This document shows positions 1-8,240 of a stretch of 64,000 nucleotides of DNA, in pieces; the stretch's first letter is position 1, and the number at the start of each line of letters is the position of its first letter. Source of the stretch: Streptomyces humi (lineage in GTDB: Bacteria > Actinomycetota > Actinomycetes > Streptomycetales > Streptomycetaceae); assembly GCF_001005085.2 (NCBI RefSeq), contig NZ_LBMU02000073.1:28365-92364 (forward strand). Reading direction: 5' to 3'. A program made the position numbers and the translations under genes. Below the pieces are notes generated by a model that was given only the letters and a program-made list of their open reading frames with translations, did not search any database and had not been told where the DNA came from.

Positions 1-595
1 CGAGGAAGAGGCGTTCCACCGGGGCGGGGCGGTCGGTGAGGGCGTCGAGCAGGGCGCGCAGGCCGTCGGTGGTCACCCCGGTGTTGACCAGGTCGAGGGT
101 GCGCAGCGCGGTGTTGCGCCGGAGCAGCGCGGCGAGTGCGTGGGCGCCCTCGTCGCCGACCGGGTTGCGCTTGAGCCAGAGGGCCCGGACGGTGTCGTCG
201 GCCGAGAGGGCGTCGGCGAGCGCGGCGGTGCCCCGCGGGCCGATGCGGTTGCAGCCGAGGTAGAGGGTGCGCAGGCCGTGGCCGTCGGTCAGCGCGTCGG
301 CGACCGTGCGGGCTCCCTCGTCGCCGATGGCGTTGGTGCCGAGCAGGACGTGCGCGGCGTGCGGGGAGGCCGCGGCGACGGGCATCAGCCGGGCGGCACC
401 GGCCGTTCCCAGGCCCTGCTTGCACAGGTCGACCCGGCCGTCCGCGCGGACGGTGCCGAGCGGGAAGGTCTCGTCGGTGTCCAGGGACGGCGCGGACCGC
501 AGGCGGTCGAGCAGTGGTTCCAGCGCGGCGGGGTCGCTGATCGGGATGTCCGGGTGCTCGATCGCGGGGCAGCGTACGGGTGTCGGCTGCGTCAT
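1..595 (-). CDS. Leucine-rich repeat protein, 3' end cut by the window edge
   Basis: The frame is open for 198 codons from an ATG at 595 to the left edge, so the C-terminal part is missing. The residues contain ribonuclease-inhibitor-type repeats of roughly 28 residues with the LxxLxLxxNxIG pattern, for example LRTLYLGCNRIG, VRALWLKRNPVG and LRTLDLVNTGVT. Such repeats are solenoid protein-binding surfaces. I see no signal peptide or membrane segment in the visible N-terminus (MTQPTPVRCPAIEHPD). The partner and role are unknown; no catalytic domain is visible. It stands alone upstream of a tRNA-like element on the same strand. Confidence 0.75.
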   Translation of the reverse strand, partial: MTQPTPVRCPAIEHPDIPISDPAALEPLLDRLRSAPSLDTDETFPLGTVRADGRVDLCKQGLGTAGAARLMPVAAASPHAAHVLLGTNAIGDEGARTVADALTDGHGLRTLYLGCNRIGPRGTAALADALSADDTVRALWLKRNPVGDEGAHALAALLRRNTALRTLDLVNTGVTTDGLRALLDALTDRPAPVERLFL

Positions 596-698
596 CACCA
601 CTCCACCGGTCCGTGGCCGGCGCCCGGGTGCCGGGGGCGGCCTCGCCCTCCGCCCGCCCAGGACGAACCGACGCCAGTCGACTTTCCTCCACGAATAG

Positions 699-780
699 GC
701 GGCAAGACCGGTCGGATTCGAACCGACGTCCTCCAGCTCGATGCTTGGGCGCGACGACCTCTGCGCTACAGCCTTGCCGC
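699..780 (-). tRNA. tRNA-like gene with extended acceptor stem and defective anticodon arm (possible pseudo-tRNA)
   Basis: Read on the minus strand, the core 775-704 has a 7-bp acceptor (AAGGCTG/CGGTCTT with two wobble pairs), U8-A9, a D arm GCGC...GCGC with A14 and a GG, a five-base variable loop AGGAC, and a perfect T arm GTCGG-TTCGAAT-CCGAC. The acceptor helix continues outward by five perfect pairs (GCGGC 780-776 with GCCGC 703-699), making 12 bp. The anticodon arm is abnormal: CC-A-AG with CTGG pairs only if one A bulges, and position 33 would be A, not U. The loop CATCGAG would then read UCG, but this is unsafe. No encoded CCA. It is either a degenerate tRNA or a tRNA-like RNA; it does not match tRNA-Sec. 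Confidence 0.5.
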
Positions 781-827
781 AGTGATCATAGCGGAGTTTC
801 GGCCATGTGTTCGGTGTCGGCCGCGGG

Positions 828-1418
828 TCAGGCCACCAGCCCCGCGATGTGGGCGGTGACCGTGTCGAGGATGTCGGTCCAGGCCGACTCGTCGCCCAGG
901 ACCAGGTAGTTGAGGGTCAGGCCGTCGGTCACGGCGGCCAGGTAGCGGGCCAGTACGGAGACGGGGACGCGGAGTTCGAGGTCGCGGCTGCTGCGCAGGC
1001 GCTCGATCAGCTCGGCGTAGGCGATGCCGTACAGCTCGTACTGCCGTCGGGCCAGGTGCTCGAACCCCGGCTCGCGCAGGGCGTACTGGGTGAGTTCGTA
1101 GGTGAGCATGTGCTCGTCGGGGTGTTCGCGGACGTGGTGCCAGTACGCCTCGAAGCCGGCCCGGACGGTCTCCGCCAGCGTGCCCCTGGGCCGCAGCGCC
1201 TCCCGCACGACGGTCACCGAGTGGTCGGTGAGGGCGGTGATGACGGACTCGATCAGGGCCTGCTTGGAGTCGAAGCAGTAGTGGAAGACGCTCAGTGAGA
1301 CGCCCGCCTCGGCGGCGATGGCCCGGGTCGTCGCCTTGGCGACGCCGTCCCGGGCCATCGTCCTGATGGCCGCTTCCGTCAGCTGTTCGCGCCGCTGTGC
1401 CGACGGCATGCGTGCCAT
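828..1418 (-). CDS. TetR-family transcriptional regulator
   Basis: 196 residues, normal TetR size. The N-terminal helix-turn-helix is clear at residues 12-58: AIRTMARDGVAKATTRAIAA, then EAGVSLSVFHYCFDSKQALI. The C-terminal ligand domain is unassigned. The start lies 15 bases after the stop of the secreted hydrolase gene on the same strand, with GGGAG before the ATG, so the two are probably co-transcribed. The near-perfect palindrome at 3598-3620, upstream of that hydrolase gene, is a candidate operator for autoregulation of the pair. The ligand is unknown. Confidence 0.85.
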   Translation of the reverse strand: MARMPSAQRREQLTEAAIRTMARDGVAKATTRAIAAEAGVSLSVFHYCFDSKQALIESVITALTDHSVTVVREALRPRGTLAETVRAGFEAYWHHVREHPDEHMLTYELTQYALREPGFEHLARRQYELYGIAYAELIERLRSSRDLELRVPVSVLARYLAAVTDGLTLNYLVLGDESAWTDILDTVTAHIAGLVA

Positions 1419-1433
1419 CCGTGAACTCCCGCC

Positions 1434-3494
1434 TCAGGCGCTGTGGACCCCGACCTCGTACAGCGAGTATCCCCAGTCGGTGCCGCGGTCGAGGCCGTGC
1501 ACCCGGACGTAGCGGGCCGGGGTCCCGGTGAACCGGGCCGTGTCCAGGCCGCCGTCACCGCTGGTGGTGGACCAGACGGTCGCCCAGTTCGTGCCGTCGG
1601 TGGAGAGTTCGATGCGGTACGCCTTGCCGTACGCGCGCTCCCAGTCGAGCGTCACGCGGGAGACCAGGTGGGTGGAGCCGAGGTCGGCCTGCCACCACTG
1701 GTCGTCGCTCCAGTCGCTGGCCCAGCGGGTGGTGTCGTCGCCGTCGGCGGCACGCCCCGGCTGGTAGCTGGTGAACGGGTTCGACTCGGAGGAACTGGCC
1801 GTCGCCGGCTGCCCCTTGGCGAGGTTCACCGAGGCCTGGTGCCGTTCGGTGGCCCCCCAGGTGTCCAGGTAGGACTCGGCGCCGCGGAACAGGTCGTTCA
1901 CCACGTCCTGGCCGCCGGCCTGCCGGATGTCCTCGATCCAGTCGGGGATCATCCCCGCGTGGGCCGCGCCGTCGGTGTTGATGTCGAAGGTGCGCTCACC
2001 GGAGGTCTGCCGGTCGATGACGGAACCGCCGTCGACGCTTCTGAAGGGGTACGTCACCTTGTTCGCGGTGTCCGCTCCGCGGGGGGCGGGGTGGTCGCCG
2101 ATGCCGTTGAAGTCGGTGCCGTAGCCGTAGCCCACGCCGTACTTGTCACGCAGCGCCTTGGTCCGGGCGGCTTCCGCGACGAAGCCCTCGGAGCCGTGCA
2201 TGTACTGGGCGACGAAGCCGCCGAGGGCGTAGACCCGCTCGGTCCAGTCCAGGTCCATCCAGCTGTGCGAGGAGATCACGCCGGGGTAGGAAGCGGACTC
2301 CAGGATGTCGAGTGCCTGGCCGACGGCCTTGACGCTCATGTGGTCGATCTCCAGCATCATCTTGCGCTTCATCATGCCGCGCACGGCGTACTCGCCGAGT
2401 TCGGTGAGACCGCGTCTGTTGCACTGGGCGTCCGCGTCGTACGCGGGGACGTCCACGCCGGCCGGCAGGTCCGACTCCGCCGCCGAGGAGGCGCTTCCGA
2501 TGGGGTTGTCGTGCTGCGGGCCGGTGCACTTCTCGGTCCCCCAGAAGGTGCCGGTGGACAGGAACTGGCCGACGTTGATGGCCGTTCCGAGGCCTCCGGA
2601 GTCGAAGCGGACACCGCACAGGGCGTTGTCGAACTTGTGGCAGAGGAACATGGAGCGGACGCCGAGCGCGTAGAGCTCGTCGAGGCCCTTGTCGATGTCC
2701 TCCTTGCCGCACTGCGGGATGTCCAGGATCTGCTTGCAGCCGAAGGGTTCGGAGGTCTCGACGCCGAGGACGACGGCGAGCTTGCCCTCCTCGATCACCT
2801 GCCGCGCCTGCGCGCTGTCGGTCACGATCCGGAACCAGCCCCTGCCCGTGCCGCCGTACATCTTGTCGATGTACGCCTGGAGCGCGTAGGTCATCCTCGC
2901 CTGCAACCGGATCGAGGTCATCTCGTCACAACTGCGGTCCTTGAAGGGGTAGATCGAGCAGATCATGCCGTTGGTGACGAGGTCGTTGACGAGCACCCGC
3001 TGTCCCCCGCGCCAGGCCCGCTCCACCCAGGCGTAGTAGTCGGCCTGGTGGGTCATCGAGTCGTACGCGGGCCAGTCCCTGAAGGTCGGCCAGCCGACGG
3101 GGTCGTGCTTGCCGTCGCCGCCGTGGGTGATGTAGTCGAAGAGCGCGAGACTGCCGTCGGGGTAGTGCTCGGGACAGTCCTTCAGGGCGTCGGCGACACC
3201 GGCCTCGGAGAAGACCTTGCCGCAGATCAGGCGGCCGCCGAAGGCCTCGTTGCCGAACAGGTGGTTGTGCGCGTCGACGAACCCGCGCACTTCCCCTGCC
3301 GAGTTCGTACCGGTGAACGGCTCGCCGGTGACGTTGATCTGGACGTCCGGGGCCGGTCGGGCGGTCGGGTCCCACCAGTTGTCGCCGGCCGCCGAACTCG
3401 GCGTGGGCCCGAGGGCCATGGTCAGTACCAGGAGCAGCAGCGACAGCATGGTGACGTTCCTGCGTCTGCGGTACGAGCGTCGAAACGGCGTCAC
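1434..3494 (-). CDS. Secreted metal-dependent hydrolase (M19/amidohydrolase-like) with C-terminal F5/8 type C domain
   Basis: 686 residues from a GTG at 3494, chosen because GAGGGA lies about 8 bases upstream; an ATG at 3551 would add 19 residues with no ribosome site. The N-terminus has an Arg-rich stretch (RRSYRRRRN) and a hydrophobic core ending SSAAG, a secretion signal that could go through Tat or Sec. The catalytic region opens with VDAHNHLF (an HxH metal motif), followed by VVLGVETSEPFGC, MLEIDHMSVKAV and VISSHSWMDLDW, resembling TIM-barrel amidohydrolases and membrane dipeptidases. From about residue 560 a discoidin/CBM32-like domain follows (ATASSSESNPFTSYQPGRA, then WQADLGS and ARYVRVHG), likely binding carbohydrate. 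Extracellular. The substrate cannot be read from sequence. Confidence 0.75.
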   Translation of the reverse strand: MTPFRRSYRRRRNVTMLSLLLLVLTMALGPTPSSAAGDNWWDPTARPAPDVQINVTGEPFTGTNSAGEVRGFVDAHNHLFGNEAFGGRLICGKVFSEAGVADALKDCPEHYPDGSLALFDYITHGGDGKHDPVGWPTFRDWPAYDSMTHQADYYAWVERAWRGGQRVLVNDLVTNGMICSIYPFKDRSCDEMTSIRLQARMTYALQAYIDKMYGGTGRGWFRIVTDSAQARQVIEEGKLAVVLGVETSEPFGCKQILDIPQCGKEDIDKGLDELYALGVRSMFLCHKFDNALCGVRFDSGGLGTAINVGQFLSTGTFWGTEKCTGPQHDNPIGSASSAAESDLPAGVDVPAYDADAQCNRRGLTELGEYAVRGMMKRKMMLEIDHMSVKAVGQALDILESASYPGVISSHSWMDLDWTERVYALGGFVAQYMHGSEGFVAEAARTKALRDKYGVGYGYGTDFNGIGDHPAPRGADTANKVTYPFRSVDGGSVIDRQTSGERTFDINTDGAAHAGMIPDWIEDIRQAGGQDVVNDLFRGAESYLDTWGATERHQASVNLAKGQPATASSSESNPFTSYQPGRAADGDDTTRWASDWSDDQWWQADLGSTHLVSRVTLDWERAYGKAYRIELSTDGTNWATVWSTTSGDGGLDTARFTGTPARYVRVHGLDRGTDWGYSLYEVGVHSA

Positions 3495-3597
3495 GGCCCA
3501 CGTCCCTCGGTCGGCGGGAGCGCGCGGTTGACGGAACCATGACGTTGTCATGAACCGCGCAATACCTGGGACGAGGATCGGGCCGCGCACCTACCGA

Positions 3598-3620
3598 GTC
3601 AAGTGTCCGGGACGCTTGAC
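3598..3620. promoter_or_regulatory. 23-bp near-perfect palindrome, candidate TetR operator
   Basis: Arms GTCAAGTGTCC and GGACGCTTGAC around one central G match at 10 of 11 positions. It lies just downstream of the aminotransferase stop and about 100 bases upstream of the hydrolase-TetR pair. A loop of one base and a C-A mismatch in the minus-strand RNA make it a poor terminator. Size and symmetry suit a dimeric TetR protein. Inference from layout only. Confidence 0.4.
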
Positions 3621-3628
3621 CTGATGAC

Positions 3629-4855
3629 TCAACGGCCTTGCTCCCGGGCCCAGTCGGCCAGCACCGGGACGCATCGCTCGGCGAAGTGCTCGTAGTCGGC
3701 CGGGGTGTTGTAGACGTGCGCGGACACGCGCAGGTAGCCGATGCCGTCGAAGCTGGTGAAGGCGGCCTCGACGGCGAGTTCGCGGGCCGCCCGGTCGCGC
3801 AGCGCGTCGGCCTCGATCCTGCTGCGCCCGAGGCCGTCGGGCAGCCGCACCAGGCGCATGCCGGGGACCGGCATCCCGACGTGGGCCCGGCTGTCCTCGC
3901 CGCTGAGGCGGGTGACGGCGGCACCGATGACATGGGCGGCGTGGTCCGCGAGGCGGTCCAGGTGCCGGCGGGCGGCGGACCAGCCCCAGGTGTCCTCGAC
4001 GAACGCGAGGGACGTCGGCGCCGCCAGGTAGGAGGTGGCGTCGAGGGTGCCCTGGTGGTCGAAGCGGACGGGATACGGCTCCGCGGCTCCCCAGGAGTCG
4101 ATCAGCGGGCACAGCCGGTCCCGCAGCGGGCCGCGGGCGACCAGGGCCGCGGTGCCGCGCGGGGCGCAGCCCCATTTGTGCAGGTTCCCGGTCCAGAAGT
4201 CGTACGTCGCGTCGGCGAGCGGGGCGGCGAGCAGGCCGGGCGCGTGAGCGCCGTCGACGAGCATCGGCACGCCCCGGCGGCGTGCCTCCGCGCCGATGCG
4301 CTCGACCGGGAGGCGGCGCGCGGTCGCGGAGGTGATCTGGTCGACCACGACGAGGTCGGTGGCCTCACCGAGTTCGGCCACGACGGCCTCGTACGCCTCG
4401 TCCTCGTCGGCGCCGAGCGGTACCCGCGCCGTGCGCACCCGGCCGCCCCAGCGGCGGGCCAGCCGCTCGGCACCCATGGTGACGGCCCCGTAGCCGTGGT
4501 CGGTGACGACGATCTCCCCGCCGGCACGGCGTTCGAGCGCGTTGAAGACCACGCTGGCGCCGGCGCTGGCGTTCGGCACCAGGGCGAGGTCGCCGGCGTC
4601 GACGCGCAGGAAACGGGCGAGGTCGGCCCGGGTGGCGGCGAGCCGCTGCGGCAGCTCCGGGAACCACACCACCGGCGCGCGCTCCATCTCGGCGCGCAGC
4701 TCCGCCTGCCGCTGCTGCGCCACCAGCGGGACGGCACCGAACGATCCGTGGTTCAGGTGCAGCAGGGCGGGGTCCAGCGACCACGCCGCGGCGGCGGGCC
4801 TGCCGTCGGGCAGCAGCAGGGGGTGCGGCGCGAGGGCCACCTCGGTCTCGGTCAC
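3629..4855 (-). CDS. Class V PLP-dependent aminotransferase-like enzyme (isopenicillin-N epimerase / EgtE-like)
   Basis: 408 residues from a GTG at 4855 preceded by GGAGG. Class V fold signatures: LLHLNHGSFGAVP near the N-terminus, LVPNASAGASVVFNAL (phosphate-binding), LVVVDQITSATARRLPVE, VDGAHAPG, and the Schiff-base lysine in FWTGNLHKWGCAPRG. The C-terminal IGYLRVSAHVYNTPADYEHF is typical of the epimerase/desulfurase branch. In actinobacteria such proteins near a glutamate-cysteine ligase are sometimes called EgtE (C-S lyase of ergothioneine synthesis). Here the GCS2-family gene lies 94 bases upstream on the same strand, but no EgtB, EgtC or EgtD is in view, so that assignment is only a possibility. 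Confidence 0.75.
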   Translation of the reverse strand: MTETEVALAPHPLLLPDGRPAAAAWSLDPALLHLNHGSFGAVPLVAQQRQAELRAEMERAPVVWFPELPQRLAATRADLARFLRVDAGDLALVPNASAGASVVFNALERRAGGEIVVTDHGYGAVTMGAERLARRWGGRVRTARVPLGADEDEAYEAVVAELGEATDLVVVDQITSATARRLPVERIGAEARRRGVPMLVDGAHAPGLLAAPLADATYDFWTGNLHKWGCAPRGTAALVARGPLRDRLCPLIDSWGAAEPYPVRFDHQGTLDATSYLAAPTSLAFVEDTWGWSAARRHLDRLADHAAHVIGAAVTRLSGEDSRAHVGMPVPGMRLVRLPDGLGRSRIEADALRDRAARELAVEAAFTSFDGIGYLRVSAHVYNTPADYEHFAERCVPVLADWAREQGR

Positions 4856-4949
4856 GCGGCAGGCCTCCGGAAGCGGGGGGTGATCTCCCGGCATCCTGAC
4901 ACGGTGGTGACCTGCGGCCACGCGCCGGGGTCGCCGCACCGCGGCGCGC

Positions 4950-6428
4950 TCAGTCCACGGGCCAGGTGTGCGCGGCCGCGTTCAGATGCATGTAGTCCAT
5001 GTACGCGGCGGTCATCCGGCGCAGGGCCTCCCGGCGGTCGTGGACGCCGGTCCGTTCCAGGTGGTGGACCGTCTCCGCCTGCCACAGGGCGCCGTTGCGG
5101 CCGTCGACACAGCGCCGCTCGATGATGCCGAGCATCGGCTCGCGCCAGGAGGCGTCCAGTCCCGCCAGCTCCAGGCCCCGGTGCGCCAGGGGCAGCAGTC
5201 GTCTCAACACCAGTTCGGTGACCGGCACTTCGCCCGTCCCGGGCCAGTAAAGGCGGGCGTCGATGCCGTCGCGGGCGGCCGCGTGCAGGTTCTCCTCGGC
5301 GACCGCGAAGGACATCCGGGACCAGACCGGACGGTCCTCGTCCACGAGGGCACGGGTCAGGCCGTAGTACAGGGCGGCGTTGGCGATGGTGTCGGCGACG
5401 GTCGGGCCGGCGGGCAGCACGCGGTTCTCGATGCGCAGGTGGGGACCGCTGTCGGTGACGGCGTAGACCGGGCGGTTCCAGCGGTAGATCGTGCCGTTGT
5501 GCAGGGTGAGTTCGCCCAGCTGCGGCACCCCGCCGGCGGCGAGGGTCCGCTGCGGGTCCTCGTCGTCGCACAGCGGCAGCAGCGCCGGGAAGTAGCGGAC
5601 GTTCTCCTCGAACAGGTCGAAGACACTGGTGATCCACCGTTCGCCGAACCACACCCGCGGCCGTACCCCCTGGGCCTTGATCTCCTCGGGGCGGGTGTCC
5701 GTGGCCTGTTCGAACAGGGGGACGCGGGTCTCACGCCACAGTTCCCTGCCGAAGAGGAAGGGCGAGTTGGCGGCCAGGGCGATCTGCACGCCCGCGACGG
5801 CCTGGGCCGCGTTCCAGTAGTCCGCGAACTCCTTCGGGGCGACCTGGAGGTGGAACTGCGTGCTGGTGCAGGCGGCCTCGGGGGTGATCGCCTCGGCGTA
5901 CATGGAGAGCCGGTCCACGCCCTCGAGCCGGATCCGCAGGTCCTCGCCGCGGGCCGCGAAGATCTGCTCGTTGAGCAGTCGGTAGCGGGGATCACCGGAC
6001 AGGGACGCCTCACCCACGTCCGACTCCCCCAGCGTCGGCAGGATCCCGATCATGATGAGGTGGGCGCCCACGGTCGCGGCGCGGTCCTCGGCGTGGTTGA
6101 GCGCGTCCCGGATGGTCTGCTCCCAGGCACCGGGGCCGCCGGACGTCAGCTGCCGGGGCGGGATGTCGATCTCCAGGTTGAAGCGGCCCAGCTCGCTCGA
6201 CCAGGCGGGGTCGGCGATCGCCTGGAGCACCTCGGTGTTGCGCATCGCCGGGAGCCCGTCGTCGTCCACCAGGTTGAGCTCGATCTCCATGCCGACCTGG
6301 GGGCGCTCGCTCTCGAACCCCGATCCGCGCAGCATCTGCGCCAGTACGTCGAGACAGCCGTGCATCTTCTCGCGGTACCGGCGCCGGTCCTCGCGGGTGA
6401 ACACCCGGGCCGGAACATCACGTCCCAT
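4950..6428 (-). CDS. GCS2-family glutamate-cysteine ligase-like / carboxylate-amine ligase
   Basis: 492 residues; ATG with GGGAGGGG upstream. Signatures of the ATP-dependent GCS2 family: VGMEIELNLVDDDG near residue 45, FNLEIDIPPRQL, STQFHLQVAPKEF and HLRIENRVLPAGPT, which form the glutamate and Mg-ATP site. The family joins the gamma-carboxyl of glutamate to an amine, classically cysteine. The length is somewhat above that of EgtA, so I do not name it. It probably shares a transcript with the class V PLP enzyme downstream, suggesting a small thiol or gamma-glutamyl metabolite pathway. Cytoplasmic. Confidence 0.8.
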   Translation of the reverse strand: MGRDVPARVFTREDRRRYREKMHGCLDVLAQMLRGSGFESERPQVGMEIELNLVDDDGLPAMRNTEVLQAIADPAWSSELGRFNLEIDIPPRQLTSGGPGAWEQTIRDALNHAEDRAATVGAHLIMIGILPTLGESDVGEASLSGDPRYRLLNEQIFAARGEDLRIRLEGVDRLSMYAEAITPEAACTSTQFHLQVAPKEFADYWNAAQAVAGVQIALAANSPFLFGRELWRETRVPLFEQATDTRPEEIKAQGVRPRVWFGERWITSVFDLFEENVRYFPALLPLCDDEDPQRTLAAGGVPQLGELTLHNGTIYRWNRPVYAVTDSGPHLRIENRVLPAGPTVADTIANAALYYGLTRALVDEDRPVWSRMSFAVAEENLHAAARDGIDARLYWPGTGEVPVTELVLRRLLPLAHRGLELAGLDASWREPMLGIIERRCVDGRNGALWQAETVHHLERTGVHDRREALRRMTAAYMDYMHLNAAAHTWPVD

Positions 6429-6591
6429 CGGCCCCTCCCGAGTTCCCTCGGCGGACGTTTCTCGTCCCAGCGTCGCACCTCACCGCGGTCCCGGACACTC
6501 GTCGGCTGCTCCGCTCACCCGGCGCGCCCGCGGGGCGGGCGCAGAGTGACCGGAGCGGTCGGTGACGAAGGCGGACCCGGCGGGTCCGCCG

Positions 6592-8079
6592 CTACGGCCC
6601 CTCGGCCGCCACGCCCAGTTCGGTCGCCGCGCGCACGGCGAACCAGACCTCGGTGAAGGCGGCGGTCGTGGCCAGGTCCCGGCCGGTCACCTCGCTGAAG
6701 CGGCGCAGCCGGTAGGAGAGGGTGTTGGGGTGGACGTGGAGGGCCGCGGCGGCGTCCTCGGTCCGGCGGTCGCGCTCCATCCAGGTGCGGACGGACACCA
6801 GCAGCTGTGATCCGTGGGCCTCGTCGTAGCGCAGGGCCTCGCCGAGGACCTGCTCGACCAGCGCGGCCAGCAGCCGCCGGTCCTCGGGCAGCCAGCGTCC
6901 GGTGGCGTCCTCGCCGTAGTGGACGAGCGGCTTGCCCGCCTCCGCGGCGCGTCCGGCCGCCCACTCCGCCTCCTGGCGGGCCACCCGCAGCGGCTCGCCG
7001 ACGGTGAAGGGGCGGCTCACCCCGCACACCGCGCCGGGCAGGCCGGCCAGGGCCTCGGTGAAGCCGGGTTCGGCCAGGACCAGCCGGTCGTCGCCGCGGC
7101 GCAGGGTCAGGTGGGGGTGGTCGGAGAGCGCCACACCGAGCTGCTCGTCCGGGGCGCTGCGGACCACCGCGAGGACGACCGGCCGCCGCGCGTCCAGGCC
7201 GTGGTGGGCCAGCCGGCGCTGGGCGCCGGCCGGGTCGAGGGTGTCCTGGAGCATCTCGGCGAGGGTCTCCGCGCCCTCCCGGCGGAGCACCTCCCGCTCC
7301 TGGCGGACCATCGCGAGCCGCAGGGCCGCGACGGTGGCGAGGTGCTGGACGACGGCCAGACCGGCGGGGCGGGCACCGGCCTGTTCCAGGGCGACCAGGT
7401 AGCCGGCGGCGCCGCCCGGGCCGAGGACCGGGAGCACGAAGCCGCCGGGCACGGTCGGCGGGGCGTCCGGGTCCTCGGGCAGCACCGAGAGGTCCGCGGG
7501 CGCCGCGACACCGGGCAGCAGGGGCCGGCCCTGGGTGGTGCACAGGAAGATCCGGTAGCCGCTGAGCTGTTCCAGGCGGTCGAAGAGCGCGGGGATGTCC
7601 AGGTTCTCCTCGGCCATCCAGCGCAGCGCGCCGAACACCTGGAGCTGGGCGCCCAGCCGCTCGGCGGACTTCTCGCTGACGGCGGCGGCGACCTCCTGCG
7701 CGATGGTGACGAAGGGCACCGTGAGCGGGACCTCGAGGACCGGGAAGCCGCGCTCCTCGGCCGCGGCGAGGAAGACCTGCCGCAGTGGCGGGGTGCGCAG
7801 CTGGGTGCTGAGCACCAGCGCCGCGACGCCGGCGTCGTCCAGCCGTTCCAGGTAGCGCCGCTGCGCCTCGCCGGCGCGGGGCACGGCGAGGCCCACGGTC
7901 ATGATGACCTCCGAGCCCTGGAGCCAGGGGGTGGGGTCCTCCAGTTCGCTGACGTGCGCCCAGGAGACCGTTCGGCCCAGGCCGCCGCCGCCCGCGAGCA
8001 GCCGCATCTGGAGCGCCGGGAAGGACAGCAGGTCGCCGACGGTCAGGACGGAACGCGATGTGGCTTTGTGGTCGGGCAC
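6592..8079 (-). CDS. PucR-family transcriptional regulator
   Basis: 495 residues from a GTG at 8079; the frame stays open 23 codons further up but that stretch lies in the divergent promoter region. The N-terminal PucR domain (SVLTVGDLLSFPALQMRLLA, then VSWAHVSELEDPTPWL) is followed by a GGDEF-like middle region and a C-terminal PucR helix-turn-helix (DAAAALHVHPNTLSYRLRRF). PucR proteins regulate purine and nitrogen catabolism. It is divergent from the ureohydrolase operon at 8241 across a 161-base gap and is the obvious candidate regulator of that operon; the effector may be its substrate. Confidence 0.9.
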   Translation of the reverse strand: MPDHKATSRSVLTVGDLLSFPALQMRLLAGGGGLGRTVSWAHVSELEDPTPWLQGSEVIMTVGLAVPRAGEAQRRYLERLDDAGVAALVLSTQLRTPPLRQVFLAAAEERGFPVLEVPLTVPFVTIAQEVAAAVSEKSAERLGAQLQVFGALRWMAEENLDIPALFDRLEQLSGYRIFLCTTQGRPLLPGVAAPADLSVLPEDPDAPPTVPGGFVLPVLGPGGAAGYLVALEQAGARPAGLAVVQHLATVAALRLAMVRQEREVLRREGAETLAEMLQDTLDPAGAQRRLAHHGLDARRPVVLAVVRSAPDEQLGVALSDHPHLTLRRGDDRLVLAEPGFTEALAGLPGAVCGVSRPFTVGEPLRVARQEAEWAAGRAAEAGKPLVHYGEDATGRWLPEDRRLLAALVEQVLGEALRYDEAHGSQLLVSVRTWMERDRRTEDAAAALHVHPNTLSYRLRRFSEVTGRDLATTAAFTEVWFAVRAATELGVAAEGP

Positions 8080-8103
8080 AAGACAACTGTAGTTCTTGGT
8101 GCC

Positions 8104-8141
8104 GTCAACAATTGACCCTGGCCTTCGGCCGTCCGCACACT
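8104..8141 (+). promoter_or_regulatory. Candidate promoter and overlapping operator of the ureohydrolase operon
   Basis: The divergent gap 8080-8240 holds an inverted repeat GTCAA-CAA-TTGAC (8104-8116). Its right arm overlaps a -35-like TTGACC (8112-8117), with a weak -10-like CACACT 18 bases on (8136-8141). A second short repeat AACT-GT-AGTT lies at 8085-8094 next to the PucR start. The arrangement fits one regulator controlling both directions. Read by eye; not tested. Confidence 0.4.
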
Positions 8142-8240
8142 GAGGCATCCCCCGCTAGCGGAACCACTCACTCCGCCTCGGGGTCCGCCCACCCGGCGGG
8201 TACGCCCCCGTACGACCCCCACACGACAGGAAGGTGCCCG

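Noticed and set aside
699..780. Selenocysteine tRNA
   Set aside because: Although the acceptor is long, the variable arm is only five bases and there is no UCA anticodon.
140..859. + strand frame over the leucine-rich repeat gene and tRNA-like element
   Set aside because: It reads antisense through the LRR repeats and through the tRNA-like structure; no start signal.
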